A stretch of 29,029 nt of DNA, taken from the NCBI GenBank assembly GCA_051745935.1, contig JBNJEM010000021.1:1-29029 (forward strand). Reading direction: 5' to 3'. The DNA comes from JBNJEM01 sp051745935. GTDB taxonomy: Bacteria; Planctomycetota; Planctomycetia; Pirellulales; Pirellulaceae. Every line of letters starts with the position of its first letter. Position 1 is the first letter of the stretch. The translations under genes were made by a program, and so were the position numbers. The notes under the pieces were generated by a model. It had not been told where the DNA came from. It made no database searches and was given only the letters and a program-made list of their open reading frames with translations. Shown piece by piece: positions 6,931-14,485 of this stretch.

Positions 6931-8358
6931 ATGAAGTTCCAACGCAGGCTGGCGTTGTTCGTTGCTCTCGTGCTGGTTGCCGCGCCGCGGATGGCGTGGG
7001 CCGAGATTAAGCTGCCGTCAATCTTTAGCGACAATATGGTCCTGCAGCGGGAAAAGCCGGTGCCGGTCTGGGGCTGGGACGACCCCTCGACGGAGGTCAC
7101 GGTCGTGCTGGACGATGACAAGACGACCGCGACGGCGGACGAGGACGGCCGCTGGCTTGTGAAACTGCCAGCCCAAGAGGCTGGTGGGCCGGTTTCCGTG
7201 ACGATCAAGGGCACGAGCGAGGTGACGCTGAAGAACGTGCTGATTGGCGAGGTGTGGCTGTGCAGCGGCCAGTCGAACATGGAATGGCCGGTAGCCAGAG
7301 TCAAGAACGCGGAGCAAGAAATTGCCGCCGCCGATCATCCTCGGCTCCGTCACATCAAGATCCCGCACGTGCCGGCCGACGAGCCGCAACGGGACGTGCC
7401 GTCGAAGGGGTGGGAGGTCTGCGCTCCCGAGACGGTTCCGGGCTTTACCGCGGTCGGTTACTTCTTCGGCCGCCACTTGCAAAAGAAACTGGACGTGCCG
7501 ATTGGTCTGATCGGATCCAACTGGGGCGGTACGCGAATCGAACCGTGGACTCCCCCGACGGGCTTCAAACAAGTGCCCGCTTTGAAAGACTTCGCCGACA
7601 AACTCGATGAATTTCCCGCAGTGAAAGACGGCAAGGTGAATCACCAATCCCCGTTGGCCCTCTACAACGGCATGATCCACCCGCTGGTGCCCTACGCCAT
7701 TCGCGGCGCGATCTGGTACCAAGGCGAATCGAACAACGGTGAAGGGATGCTGTATCACCAGAAGATGAAAGCCCTCATCGCCGGTTGGCGGAGCGTGTGG
7801 GCCGATAAAGATATGCCGTTTTACTATGTGCAGCTCGCGCCGTTCAATTACGCTCGCAATGACAAAGGCGATCCCACGGCCTTGCCGGGCATTTGGGAGG
7901 CGCAGCTCGCGACGCTGGAGGTGCCGCACACGGGAATGGCCGTGACGGTCGACATCGGCAATACCAGCGACATCCACCCGCGGAACAAGCAGGACGTTGG
8001 CAAGCGGCTGGGGCTCTGGGCATTGGCGAAGACCTATGGCCATGAAGATCTCGTCTATTCGGGGCCACTTTACAAGTCCATGGAAGTGGTGGACGGTAAA
8101 ATCCGCGTTGAGTTCGACCACGTCGACGGCGGCCTGGTCAGCCGGGACGGTAAGCCGCTGACCCATTTCAAGATCGCGGGCGAGGACGAGGAGTTCGTGG
8201 ACGCCAAGGCGAAGATCGACGGCGACACCGTACTCGTTTCAGCCGAGGGCGTTGATAAGCCCGTGGCGGTGCGCTATGGGTGGCACGAGGAAGCCGAGCC
8301 GAACTTGGCCAACAAAGCCGGTTTGCCCGCCTTGCCGTTCAGAACCGACAACTGGTAA
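6931..8358 (+). CDS. Sialate O-acetylesterase-family SGNH hydrolase, secreted
   Basis: This 475-residue protein begins with a signal peptide (cleavage after MAWA, about residue 24). FSDNMVLQREKPVPVWGWD marks the N-terminal beta domain of the family. GEVWLCSGQSNMEWPV carries the nucleophile Ser115. GLIGSNWGGTRIEPWTP and AIRGAIWYQGESNN supply oxyanion-hole and structural residues, and DIHPRNKQDVGKRL carries the Asp347/His349 pair. All catalytic elements of the SGNH/GDSL fold are present, so an active carbohydrate O-deacetylase in the periplasm is likely. The substrate could be acetylated sialic acid or plant or algal glycans such as xylan. The ATG at 6931 is preferred over an upstream TTG at 6910 because AAAGGAAA precedes it by about 8 nt and the signal peptide starts there. 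The dehydrogenase gene follows after 19 bp, implying one transcript. Confidence 0.9.
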   Translation: MKFQRRLALFVALVLVAAPRMAWAEIKLPSIFSDNMVLQREKPVPVWGWDDPSTEVTVVLDDDKTTATADEDGRWLVKLPAQEAGGPVSVTIKGTSEVTLKNVLIGEVWLCSGQSNMEWPVARVKNAEQEIAAADHPRLRHIKIPHVPADEPQRDVPSKGWEVCAPETVPGFTAVGYFFGRHLQKKLDVPIGLIGSNWGGTRIEPWTPPTGFKQVPALKDFADKLDEFPAVKDGKVNHQSPLALYNGMIHPLVPYAIRGAIWYQGESNNGEGMLYHQKMKALIAGWRSVWADKDMPFYYVQLAPFNYARNDKGDPTALPGIWEAQLATLEVPHTGMAVTVDIGNTSDIHPRNKQDVGKRLGLWALAKTYGHEDLVYSGPLYKSMEVVDGKIRVEFDHVDGGLVSRDGKPLTHFKIAGEDEEFVDAKAKIDGDTVLVSAEGVDKPVAVRYGWHEEAEPNLANKAGLPALPFRTDNW

Positions 8359-8377
8359 CCGCCCGGAAAGGACTGTC

Positions 8378-9427
8378 ATGAAAGCCGCCGTGTTGACGGC
8401 TCCACGGACGATTGAGATCCAGGAACGCCCGGTCCCCGAGCCGGGGCCGGGCGAAGCGCGTATTCGGATCGCGGCCGTGGGCGTCTGTGGGTCGGACGTT
8501 CACTATTACGAGGAGGGCCGGATCGGCCGGCAGATCGTACAATATCCCACGCTGCTCGGTCATGAAGCGGCGGGGGTGGTGGATGCGGTGGGCCCGGGCG
8601 TCGACCTGGAGCCAGGAACCCGGGTAGCCATCGAACCGGCTGCGTCGTGCGGGCGGTGCGAATGTTGCCAAGCGGGCCAATATCATATTTGTCCACACGT
8701 GAAATTCCTGGGCACGCCACCGATCGACGGCATCTTCGAGCAATATCACCTGATGCCGGCTCATTGCTGCATCCCGATCCCCGATACGCTGTCGCTGGTC
8801 GAAGCCGCGCTTACGGAGCCGTTAGGGGTCGGGCTGCATGCCGTGGCCCTTGCTCGTCCCGCTCTAGGAGAAACCGCGGCGGTGTTCGGCTCCGGGCCGA
8901 TCGGTCTCTGCACGCTGCTGGCGCTCCGTTTGACCGGCGTGAAGCGAGTGTTCGCGACCGATCTTGTTCCGGACCGTCTGTCGCTGGCCGAGACGCTCGG
9001 GGCGGATGCGGTGCTGAACGCGGGGCAGGGAGACGTGGTGGAGTGGATCCGGGAAGAAACGGGGGGCCGCGGCGTGGACGTGACGTTCGAGGCTGCTGGA
9101 GAGCAGGAGACGGTTACGCATGCCTGCCGAGCGGCCGCGGTGGGCGGGCGTGCTTTACTCATCGGGATCCCCTCGGAGGATGAACGGTGGGTCCCGATGC
9201 ACGAATGCCGCCGAAAGGAGCTTCTCATGCGGCATGTGCGACGTTCCAACGGCGAAGCGGCCCGATGCTTGCCCTTGGTCACCTCCGGGCGCCTTGACCT
9301 CAAGCCGCTCGCGACCCACTTTTTCCCCTTGGAGAAGGTCACCGAAGCGTTTGATCTGGTTCATCGTTACGCGGACGGCGTGATCCGGGCCATCATCCAA
9401 CCCAACGACGAACTCGCGGAAAGCTAA
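8378..9427 (+). CDS. Zinc-dependent medium-chain dehydrogenase, sorbitol/xylitol type
   Basis: This 349-residue MDR-superfamily protein has Cys37 in GVCGSDVHYY and His62-Glu63 in LLGHEAAG as catalytic zinc ligands. A structural-zinc lobe has Cys91, Cys94, Cys97 and Cys105 (CGRCECCQAGQYHIC). A Rossmann motif GSGPIG lies near residue 168, with an acidic residue at the end of the second strand (VFATDL) that favours NAD over NADP. GSDVHYY is typical of sorbitol, xylitol and L-iditol dehydrogenases, so polyol-to-ketose oxidation is likely, but the exact polyol cannot be told. The ATG at 8378 has GGAAAGGA a few bases upstream. The position 19 bp after the esterase gene suggests joint use of a carbohydrate. 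No transporter or regulator is adjacent. Confidence 0.87.
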   Translation: MKAAVLTAPRTIEIQERPVPEPGPGEARIRIAAVGVCGSDVHYYEEGRIGRQIVQYPTLLGHEAAGVVDAVGPGVDLEPGTRVAIEPAASCGRCECCQAGQYHICPHVKFLGTPPIDGIFEQYHLMPAHCCIPIPDTLSLVEAALTEPLGVGLHAVALARPALGETAAVFGSGPIGLCTLLALRLTGVKRVFATDLVPDRLSLAETLGADAVLNAGQGDVVEWIREETGGRGVDVTFEAAGEQETVTHACRAAAVGGRALLIGIPSEDERWVPMHECRRKELLMRHVRRSNGEAARCLPLVTSGRLDLKPLATHFFPLEKVTEAFDLVHRYADGVIRAIIQPNDELAES

Positions 9428-9493
9428 CCGCTCCCACGCCGGATGTCCTCGGGCGAAACGCTTGGTTGTTCCGCGTAAGTCGAAACCCGTAAG

Positions 9494-9720
9494 GTAGCCG
9501 TTCACGGGCAAGAGACGGGTATCCGCGGGTGTTCGCACGTCCGTTGCACAGGTTGAAAAAGGGCTTGTCCCGTGGTCCATTACGTTCCACGCTACGACGG
9601 CCAGGAGTGGTGTGTCTGGCCGGTTTGTAGCGGCGAGCGTGAACCACCACGGGACAAGCGCGTGGCATCCATGCGAGCCTTGCGTGTCCAGGCCGTGTAG
9701 CGGCACCCGCGAACGGCTAC
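9494..9720. repeat. Nested inverted-repeat element at the end of the PPIase gene
   Basis: Outer arms 9494-9508 (GTAGCCGTTCACGGG) and 9706-9720 (CCCGCGAACGGCTAC) are inverted with one mismatch. Inner arms 9563-9576 (GCTTGTCCCGTGGT) and 9646-9659 (ACCACGGGACAAGC) match exactly. The 227-bp unit has MITE-like architecture and overlaps the last part of the minus-strand PPIase frame. Confidence 0.6.
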
Positions 9721-10896
9721 AGTTTCATGGCAAGGTATCGTGTTGGCGCCGAACTGGCCCATGGGACTTCCCGTGTCCGGGTCGCGTGCGGCGTCGACCC
9801 CGGAGACGTCGTCGAAAATGGTACGGATGTAGGTTTTTTCGCGAAGCTCTTCCAAGTATTCGCGTGTCTGCTGTTCGCGGTGTTTGTCTTGAAGCTTTTC
9901 TCGGATCTCATCTTGGGCCTCTTTAAAGGGAACCCGGCCCGCTTCCCGCCGTTCCAGCACGCGGACAATATGTAGACCGCGTTCATCCTCCAGTTTTTTG
10001 CTCAGGCGATTGAGCGGCAAGGTGAAGATGGCTTCGTCGAGTACCTCGGAAACCAGACTTCCCCGAGGGGTCCAATCGTGGTAGCCTCCCTTCCAGGCAT
10101 TGGTGCCCTGGGAATACTTTTTCGCCACGGTTGCGAAATCCGCGCCCCGCAAGACCTGGTTGCCCATTTCCACGAGGGCGCGGTCCGCCTCGCTTTTGCT
10201 TGGGAAGTTGTCAAACCGCACCGTGAGCTTTTCCCACTTTGCTTGAGCCGTTATCTTGTAATCCTCGATATGTTCGTGGTAATAGTCCAACAACTCGTCA
10301 TGCGTGACTTCGGGCGTCTGTTCGACGTTTTGGCTGATCGTGGTTTGCACGATCATCTGCTCCCGAAACGATGTTTTTTGCATGTCGATGCTGGTGCCAA
10401 ATGAACGCAGCTTGCTATCAAGTTCCCGCAGAGAGTTGACGTTGAGTTGCTTCTTGAGTCGCGGGACTTGCTCTTGGTAGAACTGTTCCTCCACCTGCTG
10501 GTCGATATTGGCCAGGACCTCGTCGAGCCTATCCTCGGGGATCGTCCGGTAAAAATCGAGCAAGACCAGTTTCGATTCGATTTTGCGCGGCAGCAGTTGG
10601 CGGACGTACAGCGCGCGCTGTTGGTCCAGCTGCTGGGGGGGGACTTGGTCCTCGGCGTCCTGCAAAGCCTGGTCGATGGTGGGCAGGATGTCCCCGGCCA
10701 GTATGGTTTGATCGCCGACGACGGCCAGAACTTCGGTCGGCGTCAGCATCCGGTTCACCAGCTTGCTGGGCACCGGCTTGACGGGCACCGGCTTGCTGGC
10801 CAGCGACTCGGCGTGAACCGCTGGCACGGCGGGGCACCACAGTAACAGCGACAGACTGGCGGAAGCGACCAGGAAATGGATGAAAAAACGAGCCAC
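9592..10896 (-). CDS. SurA/parvulin-type peptidyl-prolyl isomerase, exported
   Basis: The 434-codon frame starts at a GTG at 10896, preceded by AGAAGG with about 7 nt spacing. A signal peptide (FFIHFLVASASLSLLLWCPA, cleavage near VHA) is followed by a helical SurA-like N-domain rich in Gln/Glu (residues about 50-190). A parvulin PPIC domain follows, with AKKYSQGTNAWKGGYHDWTP and a later IFTLPLNRLSKKLEDERGLH then IVRVLERREAGRVPFKEAQD. Such proteins isomerise prolyl bonds and chaperone periplasmic or outer-membrane proteins. From about residue 390 the frame runs into the nested repeat element at 9494-9720 and ends at 9592 with unconserved residues, so the natural C-terminus has probably been replaced. 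It lies 99 bp downstream of mfd on the same strand and may share its transcript. Confidence 0.82.
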   Translation of the reverse strand: MARFFIHFLVASASLSLLLWCPAVPAVHAESLASKPVPVKPVPSKLVNRMLTPTEVLAVVGDQTILAGDILPTIDQALQDAEDQVPPQQLDQQRALYVRQLLPRKIESKLVLLDFYRTIPEDRLDEVLANIDQQVEEQFYQEQVPRLKKQLNVNSLRELDSKLRSFGTSIDMQKTSFREQMIVQTTISQNVEQTPEVTHDELLDYYHEHIEDYKITAQAKWEKLTVRFDNFPSKSEADRALVEMGNQVLRGADFATVAKKYSQGTNAWKGGYHDWTPRGSLVSEVLDEAIFTLPLNRLSKKLEDERGLHIVRVLERREAGRVPFKEAQDEIREKLQDKHREQQTREYLEELREKTYIRTIFDDVSGVDAARDPDTGSPMGQFGANTIPCHETVAVRGCRYTAWTRKARMDATRLSRGGSRSPLQTGQTHHSWPS

Positions 10897-10995
10897 GGGA
10901 CACCTTCTTCTCGGCTAATGAGAGGAGAGCGCTGGGGAGACCCCAGCAGGACGCGCAGCGGTACCGCCCTAATGTGCGGACGGATTATAGACGGC

Positions 10996-13900
10996 TTAGC
11001 GGGCTGGTCGCAACACTGATTTCGCGAGTTGAATAATGGCGTCCGGATCGCTAACGTCTTCCTGTATCGGAAGATATGCACTCGATTCATCCACCAACCG
11101 AAGCCGGCCTTGACGGGATCTGGCCAATTGTTCCATGCGTGAACGATCGGTGTACCGAAACACCAAGTACTCATCTTCGATGTGGATTGCGGAAATGTGC
11201 CAGCTCGCCGCGTCGATTCGCAGTTTCGCGACCTCGAGAAGGCGGTCCACGGGGGGAGGCGGGGGTCCGAAACGGTCGATCAGTTCCTGGTGGAACGTGG
11301 TCAGCTGATCGGGGGTGGTGACGCGGGAGAGCCGCCGGTAGAGGTCGATTTTGAGGCGCTGATCTTCGATGTAGTCGGGGGGAAAAAGCATGGCGCCCGG
11401 CAGACGGACGCTCACGTCGATGGATACCGGCGGCGGCATGTGCTTCAATCGCCGGACGGCCGTTTCCAACAGTTGGCAATAGAGTTCATAGCCGACGGCC
11501 GCAATATGCCCACTCTGCTGAGTCCCCAATAAGTTCCCAGCCCCCCTAATTTCCAAATCGCGCATGGAAATCGCGAAGCCGGCCCCCATATCGCTGAACT
11601 CCTCAATGGCCTGCAACCGCCGGGCGGCGTTGGGAGTAATGCTCGCGTGGGGGTCGATCAACAGGTAACAGTAGGCCCGGTGCTTATAGCGGCCGACGCG
11701 CCCGCGGAGCTGGTGCAGGTCGGCCAAGCCATAACGGTTTGCCTCGTTCACGAAGATCGTGTTGGCATTGGGAATATCCAAGCCGCTTTCGACGATGGTG
11801 GTTGCGAGCAGAATATCGAACTTCTGGTGGACGAAATCCACCATCACTCGTTCCAAATCGGCTTCGTGCATTTGTCCATGTCCAATTCGCAGGGTGGCTT
11901 CGGGAACAATGAACTTCAGCCGCTGGGCCACCAGTTCGATGTCTTCAACTCGGTTGTGCACGAAGTAGATTTGACCGCCGCGATTGAGTTCCCGAAGCAC
12001 GGCATGCCGGATGATGTCCGGATCGAATCGAGTGACGTGAGTTTTTATGGTCAGTCGATCTTCGGGGGGCGTTTCGAGGTTGGAGATATCGCGCGCGCCG
12101 ACCAACGACATGTGCAACGTTCGGGGGATTGGCGTGGCGGAGAGCGTCAGCACATCCACCGTGCTCCGCAATTGCTTCAGACGTTCCTTGACTTTCACGC
12201 CAAACCGCTGTTCTTCGTCGATAATCACCAACCCCAAGTTGAAGAATTTGATGTCCGGCGAGGCCAAGCGGTGCGTGCCGACGACGATGTCCACTCGGCC
12301 TGCTTCCAGCTCCTTGAGGATTTGCCGTTGTTCGCCGAGGGAACAAAACCGGCTCAATCTGGCAATATCGAACGGGAATTCTCCCATGCGTTCTCGAAAG
12401 GTCCGGTAGTGTTGTTCAGCCAGGATCGTCGTGGGCACCAACATGGCCACTTGATAGCCATTGTCGACCACTCGGAAGGCGGCTCGCATGGCGACTTCCG
12501 TTTTGCCGAACCCGACGTCTCCGCACAACAGGCGATCCATGGGGCGCGGCTCCCGCATATCGCCCTTGATGGCGTCGATGGCATGGAGTTGGTCCTCGGT
12601 TTCCTGATAAGGGAAGGCGGTATCAAACTCCTGCTGCCACTGCGAGTCTTCCGAGAAAGCAATCCCCAGTTTCAGCTGCCGCTGGGCCTGGATCTGCAGC
12701 ATTTCCGCGGCCATGTCCGTGACCGCGGCCTCGGCCGCCGCTTTTTGGCGAACCCACGTTTTGCTGCCCACACGAGCCAGCGAGGGCCGGCTCTTACTCC
12801 CCCCGACATATTTCTGCACCAGCTGGATTCGCGAAGCGGGGACGTACACTTTCGCGCCGCCATGGAATTCGATCTGCAGGTGCTCTTCCTCATGCCCCTG
12901 TTTGTCGATCTTTTGGATGCCCCGATAGCGGCCGATCCCGTGTGCCAAATGCACGACGAGATCTCCCTCCTGCAACTCGAGAAAACTGTCGATAACCTTG
13001 CCGAGTCGCCGGCGGGGAGCTCGCCGGAGTTCGCTACGTTGGAACAGTTCAGCGCCGCTGATCAACACGATGTGTTGGGGAACAAAACGAAAGCCGCGGC
13101 TCAGCCGGCCAACAAGCAGATGAAGCCGGCCCTCCTGCATCAGCCGGATGGGGGCGAAAATCTCGCCCAGTCGTTGCCGTTCCGCCTCCGTGTGAGCCAA
13201 AAGATAGACTTGGTGCTCGTCGCCGATGCGATCCAATTCTCCGCGCACCTTGTCGATGTCGCCGCTCAACCGCTCGATCGACTCCAAGGGCAGTCGGCAG
13301 ACGGGGCCAGCCGGGGATTGGGTAAACGCGGCCACGCTGGCGAGGGGAAACTGCATCAGACCTCGGTGTACCTGTCGAGGGTCCAGGCAGCGCTCGGGCG
13401 ACTCCAACTGGCTGTAATAACGCTGCGCCTCCGCTTCGACCCGCGGGAGGTCCACCAACACAAACCAGCTGGACGGCGGGACATGATCCGTGAACGGCGT
13501 GTCGCCCTCACGTTCGGGTCGCACGACCGTCATCTCGATCCGTTCCAGGGTCTCGGTGCTGCGCTGTGTCGCGACATCGAATCGTCGAATCGATTCAATC
13601 TCATCCCCGAACAACTCGATTCGTACCGGTTGATCCCAATCAGCCGCGAACAAATCGAGAATCCCGCCTCGCACGGAAAACTCGCCAGGCAACTCCACGG
13701 CGGACGACGCGTGAAACCCGTTCCGGACCAACCAACTCTTGAAGTGAGCCGTATCCAGTTGGTCACCAATGGCCAGTTGCCGGGTACTGGCACTAATCAC
13801 GTCGCGCGTGGGGGCGGCCTGCATCAAGGCGTGAACGCTCGCCACAATCACGCGGTCGAGCGGCGCGGAAGAGGCCGCGATGGCCGCTTGCCGCGACGGA

Positions 13901-14298
13901 TCGCGCCGCGCATGGAGCTCTTTGAGCGTTCGCAGACGCTCGCCATAGGTCTCGTCGTAAACCTTGTGCTCTTCGGGCGTCGTTTCCCACGCGGGGAACC
14001 GAAGTGGCTGGCCGGCGGCAAACAGCGACGCGTCCTCAGCGACTGCATCGGCCGCGTCCTCACTGTGGCAGACCACAACGATCGTGTTGTCCGACCGCGA
14101 CGCCAAGGCCGCCAGTACCAGCGCGCACCCACCTCCCACCGCGCCATCGAACGTGGCCTGGCCGCCCGCTTGCAGCGCTGCCACGGCTTCTTGGAAGTCG
14201 TCGTGCTGCTCCACCGACCGCGCCAGCTCAATGAGTGGTTGGGAGGTATCGAGTTGTGCCGTCCCCTCCATTGTGTAGCTGCTCATTACCGGATTCAT
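10996..14298 (-). CDS. mfd: Mfd transcription-repair coupling factor
   Basis: A full-length protein of about 1100 residues. The UvrB-like N-terminal region (SVHALMQAAPTRDVI, GEFSVRGGILDLFAADWDQP) is followed by the RNA polymerase-interacting domain (EGDLVVHLAHGIGRYRGIQ, VYVPASRIQLVQKYVG). The RecG-like motor has Walker A GDVGFGKTE near residue 595, DEEQRFGV as motif II, TLSATPIPRT as motif III and HQLRGRVGRYKHRAYCYLL as motif VI. The C-terminal TRCF domain has LPGAMLFPPDYIEDQRLKID. Mfd removes RNA polymerase stalled at lesions and recruits UvrA. The start is uncertain. ATG 14298 (MNPVMSSYTMEG) is used, with ATG 14286 and 14271 as alternatives. None has a Shine-Dalgarno sequence, and a -10-like TATACT lies only 10 nt upstream. 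Confidence 0.95.
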   Translation of the reverse strand: MNPVMSSYTMEGTAQLDTSQPLIELARSVEQHDDFQEAVAALQAGGQATFDGAVGGGCALVLAALASRSDNTIVVVCHSEDAADAVAEDASLFAAGQPLRFPAWETTPEEHKVYDETYGERLRTLKELHARRDPSRQAAIAASSAPLDRVIVASVHALMQAAPTRDVISASTRQLAIGDQLDTAHFKSWLVRNGFHASSAVELPGEFSVRGGILDLFAADWDQPVRIELFGDEIESIRRFDVATQRSTETLERIEMTVVRPEREGDTPFTDHVPPSSWFVLVDLPRVEAEAQRYYSQLESPERCLDPRQVHRGLMQFPLASVAAFTQSPAGPVCRLPLESIERLSGDIDKVRGELDRIGDEHQVYLLAHTEAERQRLGEIFAPIRLMQEGRLHLLVGRLSRGFRFVPQHIVLISGAELFQRSELRRAPRRRLGKVIDSFLELQEGDLVVHLAHGIGRYRGIQKIDKQGHEEEHLQIEFHGGAKVYVPASRIQLVQKYVGGSKSRPSLARVGSKTWVRQKAAAEAAVTDMAAEMLQIQAQRQLKLGIAFSEDSQWQQEFDTAFPYQETEDQLHAIDAIKGDMREPRPMDRLLCGDVGFGKTEVAMRAAFRVVDNGYQVAMLVPTTILAEQHYRTFRERMGEFPFDIARLSRFCSLGEQRQILKELEAGRVDIVVGTHRLASPDIKFFNLGLVIIDEEQRFGVKVKERLKQLRSTVDVLTLSATPIPRTLHMSLVGARDISNLETPPEDRLTIKTHVTRFDPDIIRHAVLRELNRGGQIYFVHNRVEDIELVAQRLKFIVPEATLRIGHGQMHEADLERVMVDFVHQKFDILLATTIVESGLDIPNANTIFVNEANRYGLADLHQLRGRVGRYKHRAYCYLLIDPHASITPNAARRLQAIEEFSDMGAGFAISMRDLEIRGAGNLLGTQQSGHIAAVGYELYCQLLETAVRRLKHMPPPVSIDVSVRLPGAMLFPPDYIEDQRLKIDLYRRLSRVTTPDQLTTFHQELIDRFGPPPPPVDRLLEVAKLRIDAASWHISAIHIEDEYLVFRYTDRSRMEQLARSRQGRLRLVDESSAYLPIQEDVSDPDAIIQLAKSVLRPAR

Positions 14299-14308
14299 TG
14301 ACGTTGGC

Positions 14309-14338
14309 AGTATAGAGAAACACGACGGCTGGACACAA
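14309..14338 (-). promoter_or_regulatory. Possible mfd promoter very close to the start codon
   Basis: On the minus strand TTGTGT (14338-14333) and TATACT (14314-14309) are 18 nt apart. A start site about 7 nt downstream would leave a leader of only a few bases before ATG 14298. This fits the lack of a ribosome binding site and suggests near-leaderless translation or use of ATG 14286 or 14271. Confidence 0.35.
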
Positions 14339-14485
14339 GCGTTGAAGCCAGTCGGCAACCCCCATCGCCCCCTCGCTCATCGCCATGCCTTCCCCCGCGC
14401 GAAGGGGCTTGGTCCCCCGGCCGCCGGTTCGAACCGGCCTCGGGACGCGCGCGCCGGCCACCGTTCCGTCCTTGAAACCAGGCAT

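Noticed and set aside
7018..8166. 382-codon open frame on the minus strand
   Set aside because: Antisense to the sialate O-acetylesterase. It is His/Arg/Val-rich with no family pattern.
11647..14301. 884-codon open frame on the plus strand
   Set aside because: It is antisense to mfd, whose full set of helicase motifs is on the minus strand. The frame is a codon-bias shadow without recognisable motifs.
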